64,000 nucleotides of DNA from an uncultured Bacteroidota bacterium (GTDB lineage Bacteria > Bacteroidota > Bacteroidia > Flavobacteriales > Flavobacteriaceae). Every line of letters starts with the position of its first letter. Position 1 is the first letter of the stretch. Location: NCBI GenBank assembly GCA_902561795.1, contig CACERG010000006.1:20168-84167 (forward strand), given 5' to 3'. Positions 8,208 to 16,907 of this stretch are shown one piece after another. The position numbers were made by a program, and so were the translations under genes. The notes under the pieces were generated by a model that saw only the letters and a list, made by a program, of their open reading frames with translations, did no database searches and had not been told where the DNA came from.

Positions 8208-11200
8208 ATGAGGCTGACCATAAACCTATCCTTACACCTTTTTCTCTCATTATTTTTTGTTGTTGCCCAAGAAAAGTACACCTCTAATGTTAACGATAAA
8301 AAACTCGGCAACCTTGAAATTAAGAATTATACAAATAAATTTTTAGAAAGGCCAGAGTCTGTCTGGTCAGTAATACGGTCTAGTGAGTCAAAAAAAATAT
8401 TTTATGGGACCTATGGGGGAGTTCTTGAATACGATGGAATAAATGTAAAATCAATAGAAATTGGCGGTCCAATAGAAAATGAAATTAGAACATCATTTAC
8501 AAGAACTTTACTAGAGGATCAAAACAAAAATATTTATGCTGCAGGTGGAGGATTTTTTGGGAAAATTATAGATAGTGATTTTGGTGGGTCTGAATATGTT
8601 TCATTGATGGAAAAAATTCCTGATACGATCAATCCATATATCCAAGTTTTTTGGGGGGGTGTTAACAAAGAAAATGACATTTATCTGTACACACGTGACT
8701 TGATATTTAAATATAATGGACAAGAATTTGATAAAATATTTAGGATTTCAGATAGAGAAGAAGGGGTTGATTCCTATGGCTCAATCCAAACAATATTAAA
8801 AGTTGATGACAGAATTTTCGCAAGAGTTTGGGGAATAGGCTTGTTTGAATTGATAAATGATAATTTTCAATTTATAGAAAACTCTGAGCTTTTTTCATCA
8901 AATAGGATTGAGTCTATGGTCTCTTTGGATGATAACAAAATAGCTATTTTCAGCAGCAAACTAGGTGTTGTAATTTTTGATAATCTCAATAATTTTAAAT
9001 TACTCAATAAAAAACAAGTAAATAAGTGGTTAAAAGAGAAACTTATTTATAACGTATCAGAAGTAAAAAAACTTTCAGACGGAAAAATACCCTTAATTTC
9101 TTTTGAAGGAGGAGTTTTGGTACTTAATAAAAATTTAGATGTAGTCGATGTAATTGATCAGAGAGATGGATTACTTTCCAATACTATCACCTCAATTTAT
9201 GTTGATCAAAATGATGATATTTATTCTACTAGTCTTTTATCTGCCTCCAAAATTAAGTTAAGTAATTCAGTTACAAGCTTTACAGAATCCAATGGGATAA
9301 AAGGTCTTGTTCAGAAAATTAAAAAAATTGACAACAACATCTATTTTAGCACAACAGAGGATATTTTTCGTGTTGATGAAAGTAAATCGTCACTAAATAA
9401 TAACAAAATTGTAGATCTTCAAATAAATGATATCCCCAAAGACTTCATATCGTTTGGTGGAAATATTCTATCAGTAAATAATCTAAACTCTTTACTTATT
9501 CGAAAGCAAAACAAAAGTTTAGTATCTAATGATAGACTTTTAGAATCTCCGTTAAAAAGTATGTTGGATGATAGACTCTTAATTATGGCTCATCCCATTG
9601 AGGGTATTATTTTCTTTAAACGAATTAATGATAATAGTATAATTAAAATTAAAAGTGGTAAAATACTGAATCAACAAGGAGTCTTAGGTATCAAGGAAAT
9701 TGCAAAGGGAGTTTTATTCGTTGAAACTATAAACAATGAAGGGTCTTTTATCTGTATTTATGATAAAAAAGGCAATATAAAGTCAAAAAGATTACTGACT
9801 CCTGATAATCAAAGGGTTTTTAATTCTGAGAATTTTCCAAATGATCAAATATTTAATTCACAAATAGACCAGGAAGAATATTTTATTCCATTGGAGTTAA
9901 ATTTGATTAGTACAGGTGCAGGGTTTTTCATTTTTGATCAAAATCTAGATCTATATGGTTTTACTGAGGAATTTGATTTAAGTTCAACAGGACAGAATTT
10001 ACTCTCTATTTTTGAAAAAAATCTCACCAATTTTGACCCAATAACAAGACTTGCTAATATATCTGGAAGGCAGCAATTTACTTCTGTAAATCCCATAACA
10101 AAAAATAATTGGTTCCTATCCAGTCTGGCCTTAATTGAAGTAAGTTTTAAAGAAAACGGTCAGTATGAGATTGTTGGAGAATATCCATACGGAGTTATTG
10201 ATATAAATGAATTGTCAGGAGCTATTCTTGCAGACAATATTGGTTCAGAAAACCTTTTATGGCTGGGTTCTAAGGATTCAAAATTAATTAGCTATCTCCC
10301 AAATAAATATATTAATGAGAAAAAAATTAATGTAAAACCGATAATAAATAGTGCTTTTTTTGGTGGTCAAATTGTTAATCTATTTCAAAATGATTTTACT
10401 TACAATGATTCTAGAAATATTAAAATCGATTTTAGTTTTCCATCGCTTGAAAAAGTTGAGGAAAATCTTTTCAGATATAGGTTAATTGGGTTAAATGAAA
10501 ATTGGACAGATTGGTCTGCAACTACCGAAGGTATTTTTACTAACCTTTATGAGGGAGATTATATTTTTGAGGTGCAAGCTTTAGATGCAAATTTTAATGA
10601 AAGTGAAATTGAAAGTTACCTATTTTCTATCAGCCCTCCTTGGTATAGATCATTTTTAGCCTATTTTATTTATGTTCTGGTTATAGTAGGATTAATATGG
10701 TTTTTTGGAAAATATCAAGCTAAACGATCATTGGCTAAGGCTGAAAATGAGAGAAGAGAAAAAGATCTTGAGGAAGCTAAGCAAATTCAGGAAAGTATGC
10801 TACCGAAATCATATCCAAAAATTGAGGGTCTAAGTATAACAGCTGGATTAATAACATCAACAGAAGTAGGTGGAGATTATTACGATTTTTTTGAAAGTAA
10901 TGATAAAAGCGATAGCGTTCATGTTATTTGCGGTGATGCTACTGGGCACGGTACTGCAGCTGGTATGATGGTATCAATTATAAAATCTGCTCTTAATGGG
11001 CTTCCGAATCTTCCTGTCAATGAAATACTTGAGAGATTAAATAATATCGTGAAGAAAATTAATTTGGGTAGGTTAAGGATGAGTTTAAATGTTGCTAAAA
11101 TTGATAAAAATCAAATCCAAATAAGTGCTGCAGCAATGCCACCAACATATCTATTTAATGCAAAATTAAATGTCTGTGAGGAAATTATGATTGAAGGATT

Positions 11201-11477
11201 ACCTCTAGGGGGCTTAAAAAATGAAAAATTCACAATGCTTAAGAAGAAATTTCAAAAGGGGGACGTCCTAGTAATGCTTTCAGATGGATTGCCAGAAGCA
11301 TCAAATGAAGACAAGGAGATGTATGACTATGATAGAATTAAGGAATTAATATCTAAAAACCATTTAAAAGAGCCAAAAGAGATTAAAAAAGAAATGTTTG
11401 AAAGTCTTAATGAATGGATTAATGGTGGTGTACCAGAAGATGACGTGACATTAGTTATTGTTAAAAAAGTAGCTTAA
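8208..11477 (+). CDS. Hybrid-sensor-like protein: Reg_prop/Y_Y_Y sensor with PP2C phosphatase output
   Basis: A 1089-residue transmembrane sensor phosphatase. A signal peptide (residues 1-20) is followed by a long periplasmic beta-propeller of two-component-regulator-propeller type to about residue 700. Next are a Y_Y_Y domain near 740-805 (FRYRLIGLNENW, YIFEVQALD), one membrane helix at about 814-836, a short coiled coil (EEAKQIQESMLP) and a PP2C/SpoIIE Ser/Thr phosphatase. All phosphatase metal motifs are present: GGDYYDF near 888, GDATGHG, LSDGLPEA and DDVTLV near the end. The sensor half is that of hybrid two-component regulators, but kinase and response regulator are replaced by a phosphatase. 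A close paralogue lies at 22061-25249. The likely target is a phosphorylated STAS protein such as the one at 14609; this is inferred. Confidence 0.9.
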   Translation: MRLTINLSLHLFLSLFFVVAQEKYTSNVNDKKLGNLEIKNYTNKFLERPESVWSVIRSSESKKIFYGTYGGVLEYDGINVKSIEIGGPIENEIRTSFTRTLLEDQNKNIYAAGGGFFGKIIDSDFGGSEYVSLMEKIPDTINPYIQVFWGGVNKENDIYLYTRDLIFKYNGQEFDKIFRISDREEGVDSYGSIQTILKVDDRIFARVWGIGLFELINDNFQFIENSELFSSNRIESMVSLDDNKIAIFSSKLGVVIFDNLNNFKLLNKKQVNKWLKEKLIYNVSEVKKLSDGKIPLISFEGGVLVLNKNLDVVDVIDQRDGLLSNTITSIYVDQNDDIYSTSLLSASKIKLSNSVTSFTESNGIKGLVQKIKKIDNNIYFSTTEDIFRVDESKSSLNNNKIVDLQINDIPKDFISFGGNILSVNNLNSLLIRKQNKSLVSNDRLLESPLKSMLDDRLLIMAHPIEGIIFFKRINDNSIIKIKSGKILNQQGVLGIKEIAKGVLFVETINNEGSFICIYDKKGNIKSKRLLTPDNQRVFNSENFPNDQIFNSQIDQEEYFIPLELNLISTGAGFFIFDQNLDLYGFTEEFDLSSTGQNLLSIFEKNLTNFDPITRLANISGRQQFTSVNPITKNNWFLSSLALIEVSFKENGQYEIVGEYPYGVIDINELSGAILADNIGSENLLWLGSKDSKLISYLPNKYINEKKINVKPIINSAFFGGQIVNLFQNDFTYNDSRNIKIDFSFPSLEKVEENLFRYRLIGLNENWTDWSATTEGIFTNLYEGDYIFEVQALDANFNESEIESYLFSISPPWYRSFLAYFIYVLVIVGLIWFFGKYQAKRSLAKAENERREKDLEEAKQIQESMLPKSYPKIEGLSITAGLITSTEVGGDYYDFFESNDKSDSVHVICGDATGHGTAAGMMVSIIKSALNGLPNLPVNEILERLNNIVKKINLGRLRMSLNVAKIDKNQIQISAAAMPPTYLFNAKLNVCEEIMIEGLPLGGLKNEKFTMLKKKFQKGDVLVMLSDGLPEASNEDKEMYDYDRIKELISKNHLKEPKEIKKEMFESLNEWINGGVPEDDVTLVIVKKVA

Positions 11478-11489
11478 TTTAAAAATATT

Positions 11490-11855
11490 TCAGTTTGTTG
11501 AGTAGGTTGAATAAGTTTGTGGAGTTTTACTCTGGTAAGTATAATTATTCTTTTTGTTCTTTTCCGAGCTTTTCACCTTTTCCTTTTTTGAAATATTAGA
11601 CTGTTTTACTGAATTTGAGCCATAACCATTGTAAGAAACATTTTTCTTCAATGAGCTTTTTTTGTCTATGTTAACAGCAACAGAGTTTTTATAATTGATT
11701 TTTCTATCTTGTTGAGTGAATAAATTTTGGCTTTTTGCGTCGATTTTTGAGAAGGCGTTAATGATTTCTTCACTACTTGTTTGATCGGAGTTTTTTTCAT
11801 TACATGAAACAAAAATCAAAGCCATGGTAATGAAAAAAGAAAAAAATTTATTCAT
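11490..11855 (-). CDS. Small lipoprotein, type A copy 1
   Basis: A 121-residue lipoprotein (lipobox FVSCN) that I do not recognise. After the acylated Cys it contains the segment AFSKIDAKSQNLFTQQDRK, a NGYGS motif, a Lys/Ser-rich low-complexity region and the C-terminal end YSTYSTN. The gene at 12800-13156 shares these landmarks (AFDNID, LFTKEERIKSYNNSV, GYGS, AYSTN) and is clearly a diverged paralogue. It is the last gene of a four-gene minus-strand operon with spacings of 5 to 7 bases. Its high Lys content suggests an extended region that binds something acidic or the cell wall, but no function is known. Confidence 0.7.
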   Translation of the reverse strand: MNKFFSFFITMALIFVSCNEKNSDQTSSEEIINAFSKIDAKSQNLFTQQDRKINYKNSVAVNIDKKSSLKKNVSYNGYGSNSVKQSNISKKEKVKSSEKNKKNNYTYQSKTPQTYSTYSTN

Positions 11856-11862
11856 GGAATTT

Positions 11863-12792
11863 TTATTTAATTCGTTTGTAAACTAATCCTCTTCCAGTAG
11901 CTTCACTATTATTAATCAATCCTGAATTGGATTTATCTATCTGAAGAAATAAATCATCATTATAAAAGGTTATTTCATGTGTTTGTCTGTTAACTTTTGG
12001 GTCAAATGTTGGAGTAGAAATTCCAGAGCCCCATTCTTGATATTCATATAACATATTATTTTCGATGTCCAATTCAAATGATCCGTAACCACCTAAACCT
12101 CCATATAACATCTCATTGGGTTCAGCAAAACCAGTTAAGTCTAGTTGATACATATATCTACCACCAGACATAATCTTTACATCCAAAATAACATCACCTG
12201 GTGCAGAAGTAGTGTCAACAGGAATATCATTTACATATGCAATTTCATAAACTCTTTTCCATACACCGTCGATTTTTGACTTTGGCGCTAAATCAGGGAG
12301 CTTCTCCCAATATTCAGCATAGTTGCTTTCAGCACTATTTTTTTGTGAAAAAGTTTCGCTATTAACTAAATTAATACTCATATTCCATGCTTGGGAATTT
12401 GTCCCTTGTTTATCCTTATACTCCTTCAATCCAGATCCCATTAATCCTGTCCCATTAGACATTAATTCAGTCAAAGAATCCCTTGAGTAAATATTAAACT
12501 TACCATAGCCTCCGGACCCTCCTTTCCATGGAGCAGTAGAATCTTTCCAAAAGTTATTTAACCACATAACACGATCGCTTAAATAAGCTTTGATTTGCTT
12601 ATTATCAGGATTTTCAGAATCTTTAAAAGCTAAGGTATCAACTTCAATACCATTCATTAATTGGATGGTTCCAACTCTATTCCAAAAACCAAGAATATCT
12701 TCTTCATAAGAATCAACATTAGGTTTTGTTTGATTGTTACCGCAAGAAGATATTAATATTATTAGTAGTACAAAAAATATTTTTTTTATCAT
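11863..12792 (-). CDS. Lipoprotein with two internal repeats, type B copy 1
   Basis: A 309-residue lipoprotein (lipobox ISSCG, Cys at about 17). It holds two similar halves: ILGFWNRVGTIQLMNG.EVDT with GGSGGYGKF in the first, and IDGVWKRVYEIAYVND.PVDTT with GGLGGYGSFEL in the second. This pattern (G-x-W-x-R, a strand, VDT, then a Gly-rich turn) suggests a duplicated small beta-barrel of lipocalin-like size, which would hold a ligand. That fold is inferred and not proven. Its paralogue at 13162-14100 has the same arrangement. It lies 7 bases upstream of small lipoprotein A1 and 7 bases downstream of A2 in the same operon. Confidence 0.75.
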   Translation of the reverse strand: MIKKIFFVLLIILISSCGNNQTKPNVDSYEEDILGFWNRVGTIQLMNGIEVDTLAFKDSENPDNKQIKAYLSDRVMWLNNFWKDSTAPWKGGSGGYGKFNIYSRDSLTELMSNGTGLMGSGLKEYKDKQGTNSQAWNMSINLVNSETFSQKNSAESNYAEYWEKLPDLAPKSKIDGVWKRVYEIAYVNDIPVDTTSAPGDVILDVKIMSGGRYMYQLDLTGFAEPNEMLYGGLGGYGSFELDIENNMLYEYQEWGSGISTPTFDPKVNRQTHEITFYNDDLFLQIDKSNSGLINNSEATGRGLVYKRIK

Positions 12793-12799
12793 AATATAT

Positions 12800-13156
12800 C
12801 TAATTTGTTGAATAAGCTGAAAATTGAAGATTAACTTTTGGCTTTGATTTAACTTTCACTTTTTTGGCTTTTTGGAGGTCATCCTTTTCAACTTTTTTCT
12901 TTTTATTATTTAATGATCCATAACCACTATATCCTGAGTTTGTGTTTGATGTTAATGATTTTTTCAATGACTCAGCTTTATTTACAGAATTGTTGTAAGA
13001 TTTAATTCTTTCTTCTTTGGTAAAAAGTTTTTTGTCTCTATTATCAATATTATCGAAAGCATTAGATTTAGTTTTACTTTCTTTAGCGTCAGCTTCTGAA
13101 CATGTGTTGAGTATCAGTAGTGGAAATAGAATTAAAAGGTAACTTAAACTTTTCAT
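12800..13156 (-). CDS. Small lipoprotein, type A copy 2
   Basis: A 118-residue lipoprotein with lipobox LNTCS (Cys at about 19). It has the NAFDNIDNRDKKLFTKEERIK segment, then NSGYSGYGS, a long Lys-rich stretch and a C-terminal FSAYSTN. It is the paralogue of the 11490 gene and follows its own large partner (13162) by 5 bases. No known domain is seen. The acylated N-terminus with a basic flexible body fits anchoring to a membrane and binding a partner, possibly the adjacent large lipoprotein; this is only a suggestion from synteny. Confidence 0.7.
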   Translation of the reverse strand: MKSLSYLLILFPLLILNTCSEADAKESKTKSNAFDNIDNRDKKLFTKEERIKSYNNSVNKAESLKKSLTSNTNSGYSGYGSLNNKKKKVEKDDLQKAKKVKVKSKPKVNLQFSAYSTN

Positions 13157-13161
13157 GGGCT

Positions 13162-14100
13162 TTATTTTATTCTTCGGTATATTAAACCCCTTGTTCTTTC
13201 TCGTTGACCCTGAAGATCAGGGGCATTTTTTCCTATTTGTAAGAAAGTATCATCATCATAAAATGTCATATCATGGTACCAAGTCCAAGATCTTGGTATT
13301 GTATCCAATACAAAGTTGCCAGAGCCATACTGAATATATTCTCGTAATTCATCATTCGAGTATTCTATTTCTCCAAAGCCTCCAGCTCCACCAAAGCCAG
13401 GCTTGGTTGGATCTGTTTGGATTTTTGTTCTGTCAACCTGATATAAAAAATAACCATCTTTCATAACTTTTATGTCAAGAATTACATCTGACGGAACTGA
13501 GGTTGTATCTACAGCGACACCATTTACATAAATTATTTCATATGCCCTTTTCCAAACACCATCAATTTTTGATTCTGGTAAACTTGGCATTTTTTCATAA
13601 AATTCAGCCATAGCAATACCTTCTTCATTAGCTTCTCCTTTTTGAATATAATTCTTTTCTGTTAGGGTATAACCAAATTTAAATGGTATAGTGGAGGTTT
13701 TTGCCTCATCTCTCAAATTTTTCATGTACATAGCCATATCTCCAGTGGCGTGAGACATAAATTCTGTAATTGAATCCTTTTCAATTTTAAATTTACCATA
13801 TCCGCCCATTGAACCCTTCCATGGTGAGTTTGGGCTTGGATTATTCATAATCCAAAAAATGTTTCCATCTAAAAAGGCCTTCATCTGAATAAAATCCTTT
13901 CCAGGGGGATCTAAATCACCATCGGCATAATAAAGAGTGTCTACCGGTTTGCCATTCACAAATTGGACCATTCCAGTTCTTTTCCAAAAACCTTCAATCA
14001 TTGAAGATTCATCAGGCGTAGTTGCTTTGTCTTTTGGTGCTTCACCACATGAAATTGCGAGTAAAATTATTAGTGAGCTTAATGATTTGGTTAATTTCAT
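13162..14100 (-). CDS. Lipoprotein with two internal repeats, type B copy 2
   Basis: A 312-residue lipoprotein (lipobox AISCG). The first half begins IEGFWKRTGMVQFVNG.PVDT and carries GSMGGYGKFKI. The second begins IDGVWKRAYEIIYVNG.AVDTT and carries GGAGGFGEIEY. So each half repeats the same module, as in the paralogue at 11863. It is the first gene of the four-gene operon and is divergent from the anti-sigma kinase gene at 14194, separated by 93 bases. Its position between sensor phosphatase and partner-switch genes suggests envelope-stress or ligand-related output, which cannot be shown from sequence. Confidence 0.75.
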   Translation of the reverse strand: MKLTKSLSSLIILLAISCGEAPKDKATTPDESSMIEGFWKRTGMVQFVNGKPVDTLYYADGDLDPPGKDFIQMKAFLDGNIFWIMNNPSPNSPWKGSMGGYGKFKIEKDSITEFMSHATGDMAMYMKNLRDEAKTSTIPFKFGYTLTEKNYIQKGEANEEGIAMAEFYEKMPSLPESKIDGVWKRAYEIIYVNGVAVDTTSVPSDVILDIKVMKDGYFLYQVDRTKIQTDPTKPGFGGAGGFGEIEYSNDELREYIQYGSGNFVLDTIPRSWTWYHDMTFYDDDTFLQIGKNAPDLQGQRERTRGLIYRRIK

Positions 14101-14193
14101 AGATAGAAATTTTATATTGATTTATGATTAATTTTTTATAAATATAAATTTTATATAAATTAGATCCAAGTATTCATAAACCAATTTTAGATA

Positions 14194-14616
14194 ATGAAGA
14201 AAAACCCTACTGTCGAACTAAAACTTCCGATTTTAAAGGACATGGAGCTTGTTGCTACACATACTTCTGATGTTGTAGCTAAGTACATGAATTTATCTGA
14301 GGAAAAATCTGCTGAAATTTCAATGGCACTTATCGAAGCATGTATCAATGCTTTTGAACATTCTGAAACAAAAGAAGATATATACATACATTTTATAATT
14401 AGTGATGATGTGTTGACGATTAAGGTCATAGACAAAGGTGTTGGATTTGATGCTTCTTCTATAGAATTGCCTAATATAGATAAAAAAATTACCGACGAAA
14501 GAAAACGTGGCTGGGGACTTATGCTAATTAAAGAGCTAATGGATAAAGTTGATTATGAATCCGATAATACTGGAACAACATTAACAATGACTAAAAATAA
14601 AGAAACTGATGAGTAG
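14194..14616 (+). CDS. RsbW-like anti-sigma kinase (GHKL ATPase)
   Basis: A 140-residue ATP-binding protein of the anti-sigma serine kinase family (RsbW/SpoIIAB, HATPase_c). The N-box is E48-A-C-I-N52 within ALIEACINAFEHS, the G1 box is D80-K-G-V-G84, and the G2 box is R105-G-W-G-L. Such proteins bind a partner and phosphorylate a STAS antagonist on serine. Its last 8 bases overlap the STAS gene, the standard arrangement of partner-switching modules, and the cyclase gene follows directly. No sigma factor gene is in the window, so the controlled partner may be the cyclase or a distant sigma factor; that is open. Confidence 0.9.
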   Translation: MKKNPTVELKLPILKDMELVATHTSDVVAKYMNLSEEKSAEISMALIEACINAFEHSETKEDIYIHFIISDDVLTIKVIDKGVGFDASSIELPNIDKKITDERKRGWGLMLIKELMDKVDYESDNTGTTLTMTKNKETDE

Positions 14617-14950
14617 TATTACAGGTAAAAGTATTAGGGATGGAATTGTAATTATTTCAACAGAAGGTTATTTTAATAAAGATTTGGGTGAAGCATTAAA
14701 AGCAGTATCCGAGGAAGAAATTCAAAATGGCCATAAAAACTTTCTAATTAATCTTGAAAACTCAAAAATTGTAAATAGTATCGGGGCCTCAATTTTAATT
14801 GAAATAATTGAAGATCTTCAGTCCATGGACGGCTCATTAAATTTTTGCAACTTAGCTCCTATCATTGCTAAGACTTTCAAGATAATGGGGTTAACAAAGT
14901 ATTGTGAAACTTTTGAAAATGAAGATGCAGCCATAGCTAAATTGGCTTAA
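14609..14950 (+). CDS. RsbV-like STAS anti-sigma factor antagonist
   Basis: A 113-residue single STAS domain protein. The phospho-acceptor loop reads IVNS57IGAS, aligned with the DS(T/S)G loop of RsbV/SpoIIAA, so Ser57 is the likely site phosphorylated by the upstream kinase and freed by a PP2C phosphatase. The usual Asp before the serine is Asn here. It overlaps the kinase gene by 8 bases and stops 1 base before the cyclase start, so the three proteins are probably made in fixed proportion. The two PP2C sensors in this window are natural candidates for its phosphatase. Confidence 0.9.
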   Translation: MSSITGKSIRDGIVIISTEGYFNKDLGEALKAVSEEEIQNGHKNFLINLENSKIVNSIGASILIEIIEDLQSMDGSLNFCNLAPIIAKTFKIMGLTKYCETFENEDAAIAKLA

Positions 14951-14951
14951 A

Positions 14952-16907
14952 ATGCAACTCGATTTTTCCTCTTTTTCAAAAGTTTATGACAAAGAGAAAC
15001 TTCCAAATAAAAAAATCGATTTAATTGTTGAATGGCTTGAAAAAAAAGGTTTTCAAGTAAAGTTTTTTTTAGACAATAAAAATCTATTGTCAAAATCAAA
15101 AAAGGCTTCCTTTGTTAAGATTGAAAGTTTAGATTTCTCAAGTTTATTTTCAAAAAAAAATCTCCTTCCCTATTCTAAAATTTCTAAACATTTTCATACC
15201 AATTTATTTGACGATGACAATAATTCACTAAACAACCTCGAGGGATTAGTTGCTGGACTAAAGGTTAAATCTTCTTATGTTGGAGCATTTTATTTGTGGA
15301 ACTCTAAAGTTGATAATCAGGATTTGATCACAACAATTGAATATTTTAAGCATTTGGTTCAATCAAACTTTAGAGAATTACTCTTAAGTAAAAAGTTGAG
15401 AAAAAATACTTCAGATTTAAGAGATAAAAAATTAGAAATTGAATCATTTATTGACATATCAGAGCTATTAAGTGGAACAAGTGAGTCAGAAATTTTATTT
15501 CAAAACCTTTTAGAATATCTTGTGTTTACAATGAATGCAACAAAAGGAATAATTCTTTCTAAAGAACCTAATTCAGGAATTTATGAGATAAAAGCAACAT
15601 TAGGAATAAAAGACGATCTAGATAAAAAAATCTTTAGAGAAAATAAGGGAGTTTTATCAATTCTTAAAAAAGAAAAAAAATCATTTCTGCTTAATTTCTC
15701 AGAGGGTTTACCATTACTATCTTTTTCTGAAAAAAATTCTGTAGTTGGTCCTTTTTTAAATGGTAAAAATCTTAATGGTTGTATAATATTATATGACAAG
15801 GAAAGCAGAAAAGGTTTTGTTGATTTTGATCAATACGATTTAAGATTTTTTAATTCTATTGTTAAAAAAATCTCTTTATCCTATAACAACATAATTTTAT
15901 TGGACAATGTCAAAAAATCAAAAAAACTTATTGATAACATAATGTCTTCGATTTCCACAGGTATTGTAAAAATTAATCTGATGGGTGAAATAGAATATAT
16001 CAATGATTCGGCAATAGATATTTTTCAGCTTGACAAATCCATACTACTAGATAATCATTATGCAATGGTCTTTGAGGGGAATCCTGAACTTGTAGAATTA
16101 ATAGAATTTGCGGAAAGTAGAAATCATATACTTTACGAGGAAAATTTGAAAGTAAAAAAACAAGACAAAAATGAAACTAACATTAATCTCACCATTTCTC
16201 CTGTTTTTGATGATGGTGTTAATTCAGGTTCGGTAATCTCATTTGAGGATTTATCTGATATAAATAAAGTGAAATCAACTTTTAAAAAATATGTGTCTGA
16301 AAATATAGTTGATGAATTACTTTTGAATGAGCATTCTTTAGAGCTTGGTGGAGTAGAACAGGAAGTATGCGTGCTATTTTCAGATATTAGGGGCTTTACT
16401 TCTATGTCCGAGCGAATGGAGCCTTCTAAGGTTGTTACTCTTTTAAATAGTTTTTTTGATAAAATGATAGATGTCGTTTTCAAATATAATGGGACTTTAG
16501 ATAAAATTATTGGCGACGAATTAATGGTACTTTATGGAGCGCCACTAAAAAAATCAGATGATATTTTAAATGCTGTAAAAACTGCAAAAGAGATGTTTAT
16601 AACACTTGATAAATTTAATATCAAAATGATTGATGAAGGGTATCCCAAATTGAATATTGGAATTGGTATTAATTATGGTAAGGTAATATGTGGTAATATA
16701 GGTTCTGAGCAACAGATGAACTATACAGTAATTGGTGATACTGTAAATTTAGCTTCAAGATTGTGTTCAGCTGCTAGACCAGGCGAAATTATAATTTCTG
16801 ATAGTGTTTACAAAAATCTAGATGACAATAAGGGTTTTTCAATTAATGAAGAATTATTATTAAAGGGTAAAAAGCAACCAGTAAAAAACTGGAAATTTTC
16901 TTATTAG
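14952..16907 (+). CDS. Class III nucleotidyl cyclase with GAF and PAS regions
   Basis: A 651-residue cytoplasmic signalling enzyme. An N-terminal region of about 160 residues has no clear family. A GAF-like region follows (about 168-310), then a PAS-like region (about 322-420) and a class III cyclase domain (about 462-640). Metal ligands D478 (LFSDIRGF) and D522 (IIGDEL) are present, as are the transition-state residues N599 and R603 (VNLASR). K518 and T592 at the base-selecting positions fit the common bacterial adenylate cyclase pattern, so cAMP is the first guess. It starts 1 base after the STAS gene, implying control by the partner switch. Its stop codon touches the stop codon of the convergent PycTM-like gene. 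Confidence 0.88.
   Translation: MQLDFSSFSKVYDKEKLPNKKIDLIVEWLEKKGFQVKFFLDNKNLLSKSKKASFVKIESLDFSSLFSKKNLLPYSKISKHFHTNLFDDDNNSLNNLEGLVAGLKVKSSYVGAFYLWNSKVDNQDLITTIEYFKHLVQSNFRELLLSKKLRKNTSDLRDKKLEIESFIDISELLSGTSESEILFQNLLEYLVFTMNATKGIILSKEPNSGIYEIKATLGIKDDLDKKIFRENKGVLSILKKEKKSFLLNFSEGLPLLSFSEKNSVVGPFLNGKNLNGCIILYDKESRKGFVDFDQYDLRFFNSIVKKISLSYNNIILLDNVKKSKKLIDNIMSSISTGIVKINLMGEIEYINDSAIDIFQLDKSILLDNHYAMVFEGNPELVELIEFAESRNHILYEENLKVKKQDKNETNINLTISPVFDDGVNSGSVISFEDLSDINKVKSTFKKYVSENIVDELLLNEHSLELGGVEQEVCVLFSDIRGFTSMSERMEPSKVVTLLNSFFDKMIDVVFKYNGTLDKIIGDELMVLYGAPLKKSDDILNAVKTAKEMFITLDKFNIKMIDEGYPKLNIGIGINYGKVICGNIGSEQQMNYTVIGDTVNLASRLCSAARPGEIIISDSVYKNLDDNKGFSINEELLLKGKKQPVKNWKFSY

Larger units (their letters stand above)
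11490..14100 (-). repeat. Tandem duplication of a lipoprotein gene pair (B-A-B-A)
   Basis: Two successive units each hold a large lipoprotein gene (B, about 310 codons) followed by a small lipoprotein gene (A, about 120 codons). Unit 1 in transcription order is B2 13162-14100 plus A2 12800-13156; unit 2 is B1 11863-12792 plus A1 11490-11855. The B copies share blocks such as KIDGVWKR.YEI and GG.GGYG, and the A copies share the NAF..ID and YSTN landmarks. Proteins have diverged substantially, so the duplication is old and has been kept. Confidence 0.85.

Noticed and set aside
13155..13466. Open frame of 103 codons on the plus strand opposite the type B lipoprotein gene
   Set aside because: It is antisense to a convincing lipoprotein with a paralogue and shows low-complexity, non-protein-like composition.
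14187..14435. Minus-strand frame opposite the RsbW-like gene
   Set aside because: The plus-strand frame has all ATPase boxes and overlaps the STAS gene correctly; the antisense frame has no support.
16383..16760. Calling the cyclase a proven cCMP/cUMP Pycsar cyclase
   Set aside because: Lys518 and Thr592 at the base-selecting sites look like ordinary bacterial adenylate cyclases, so product identity is left open.
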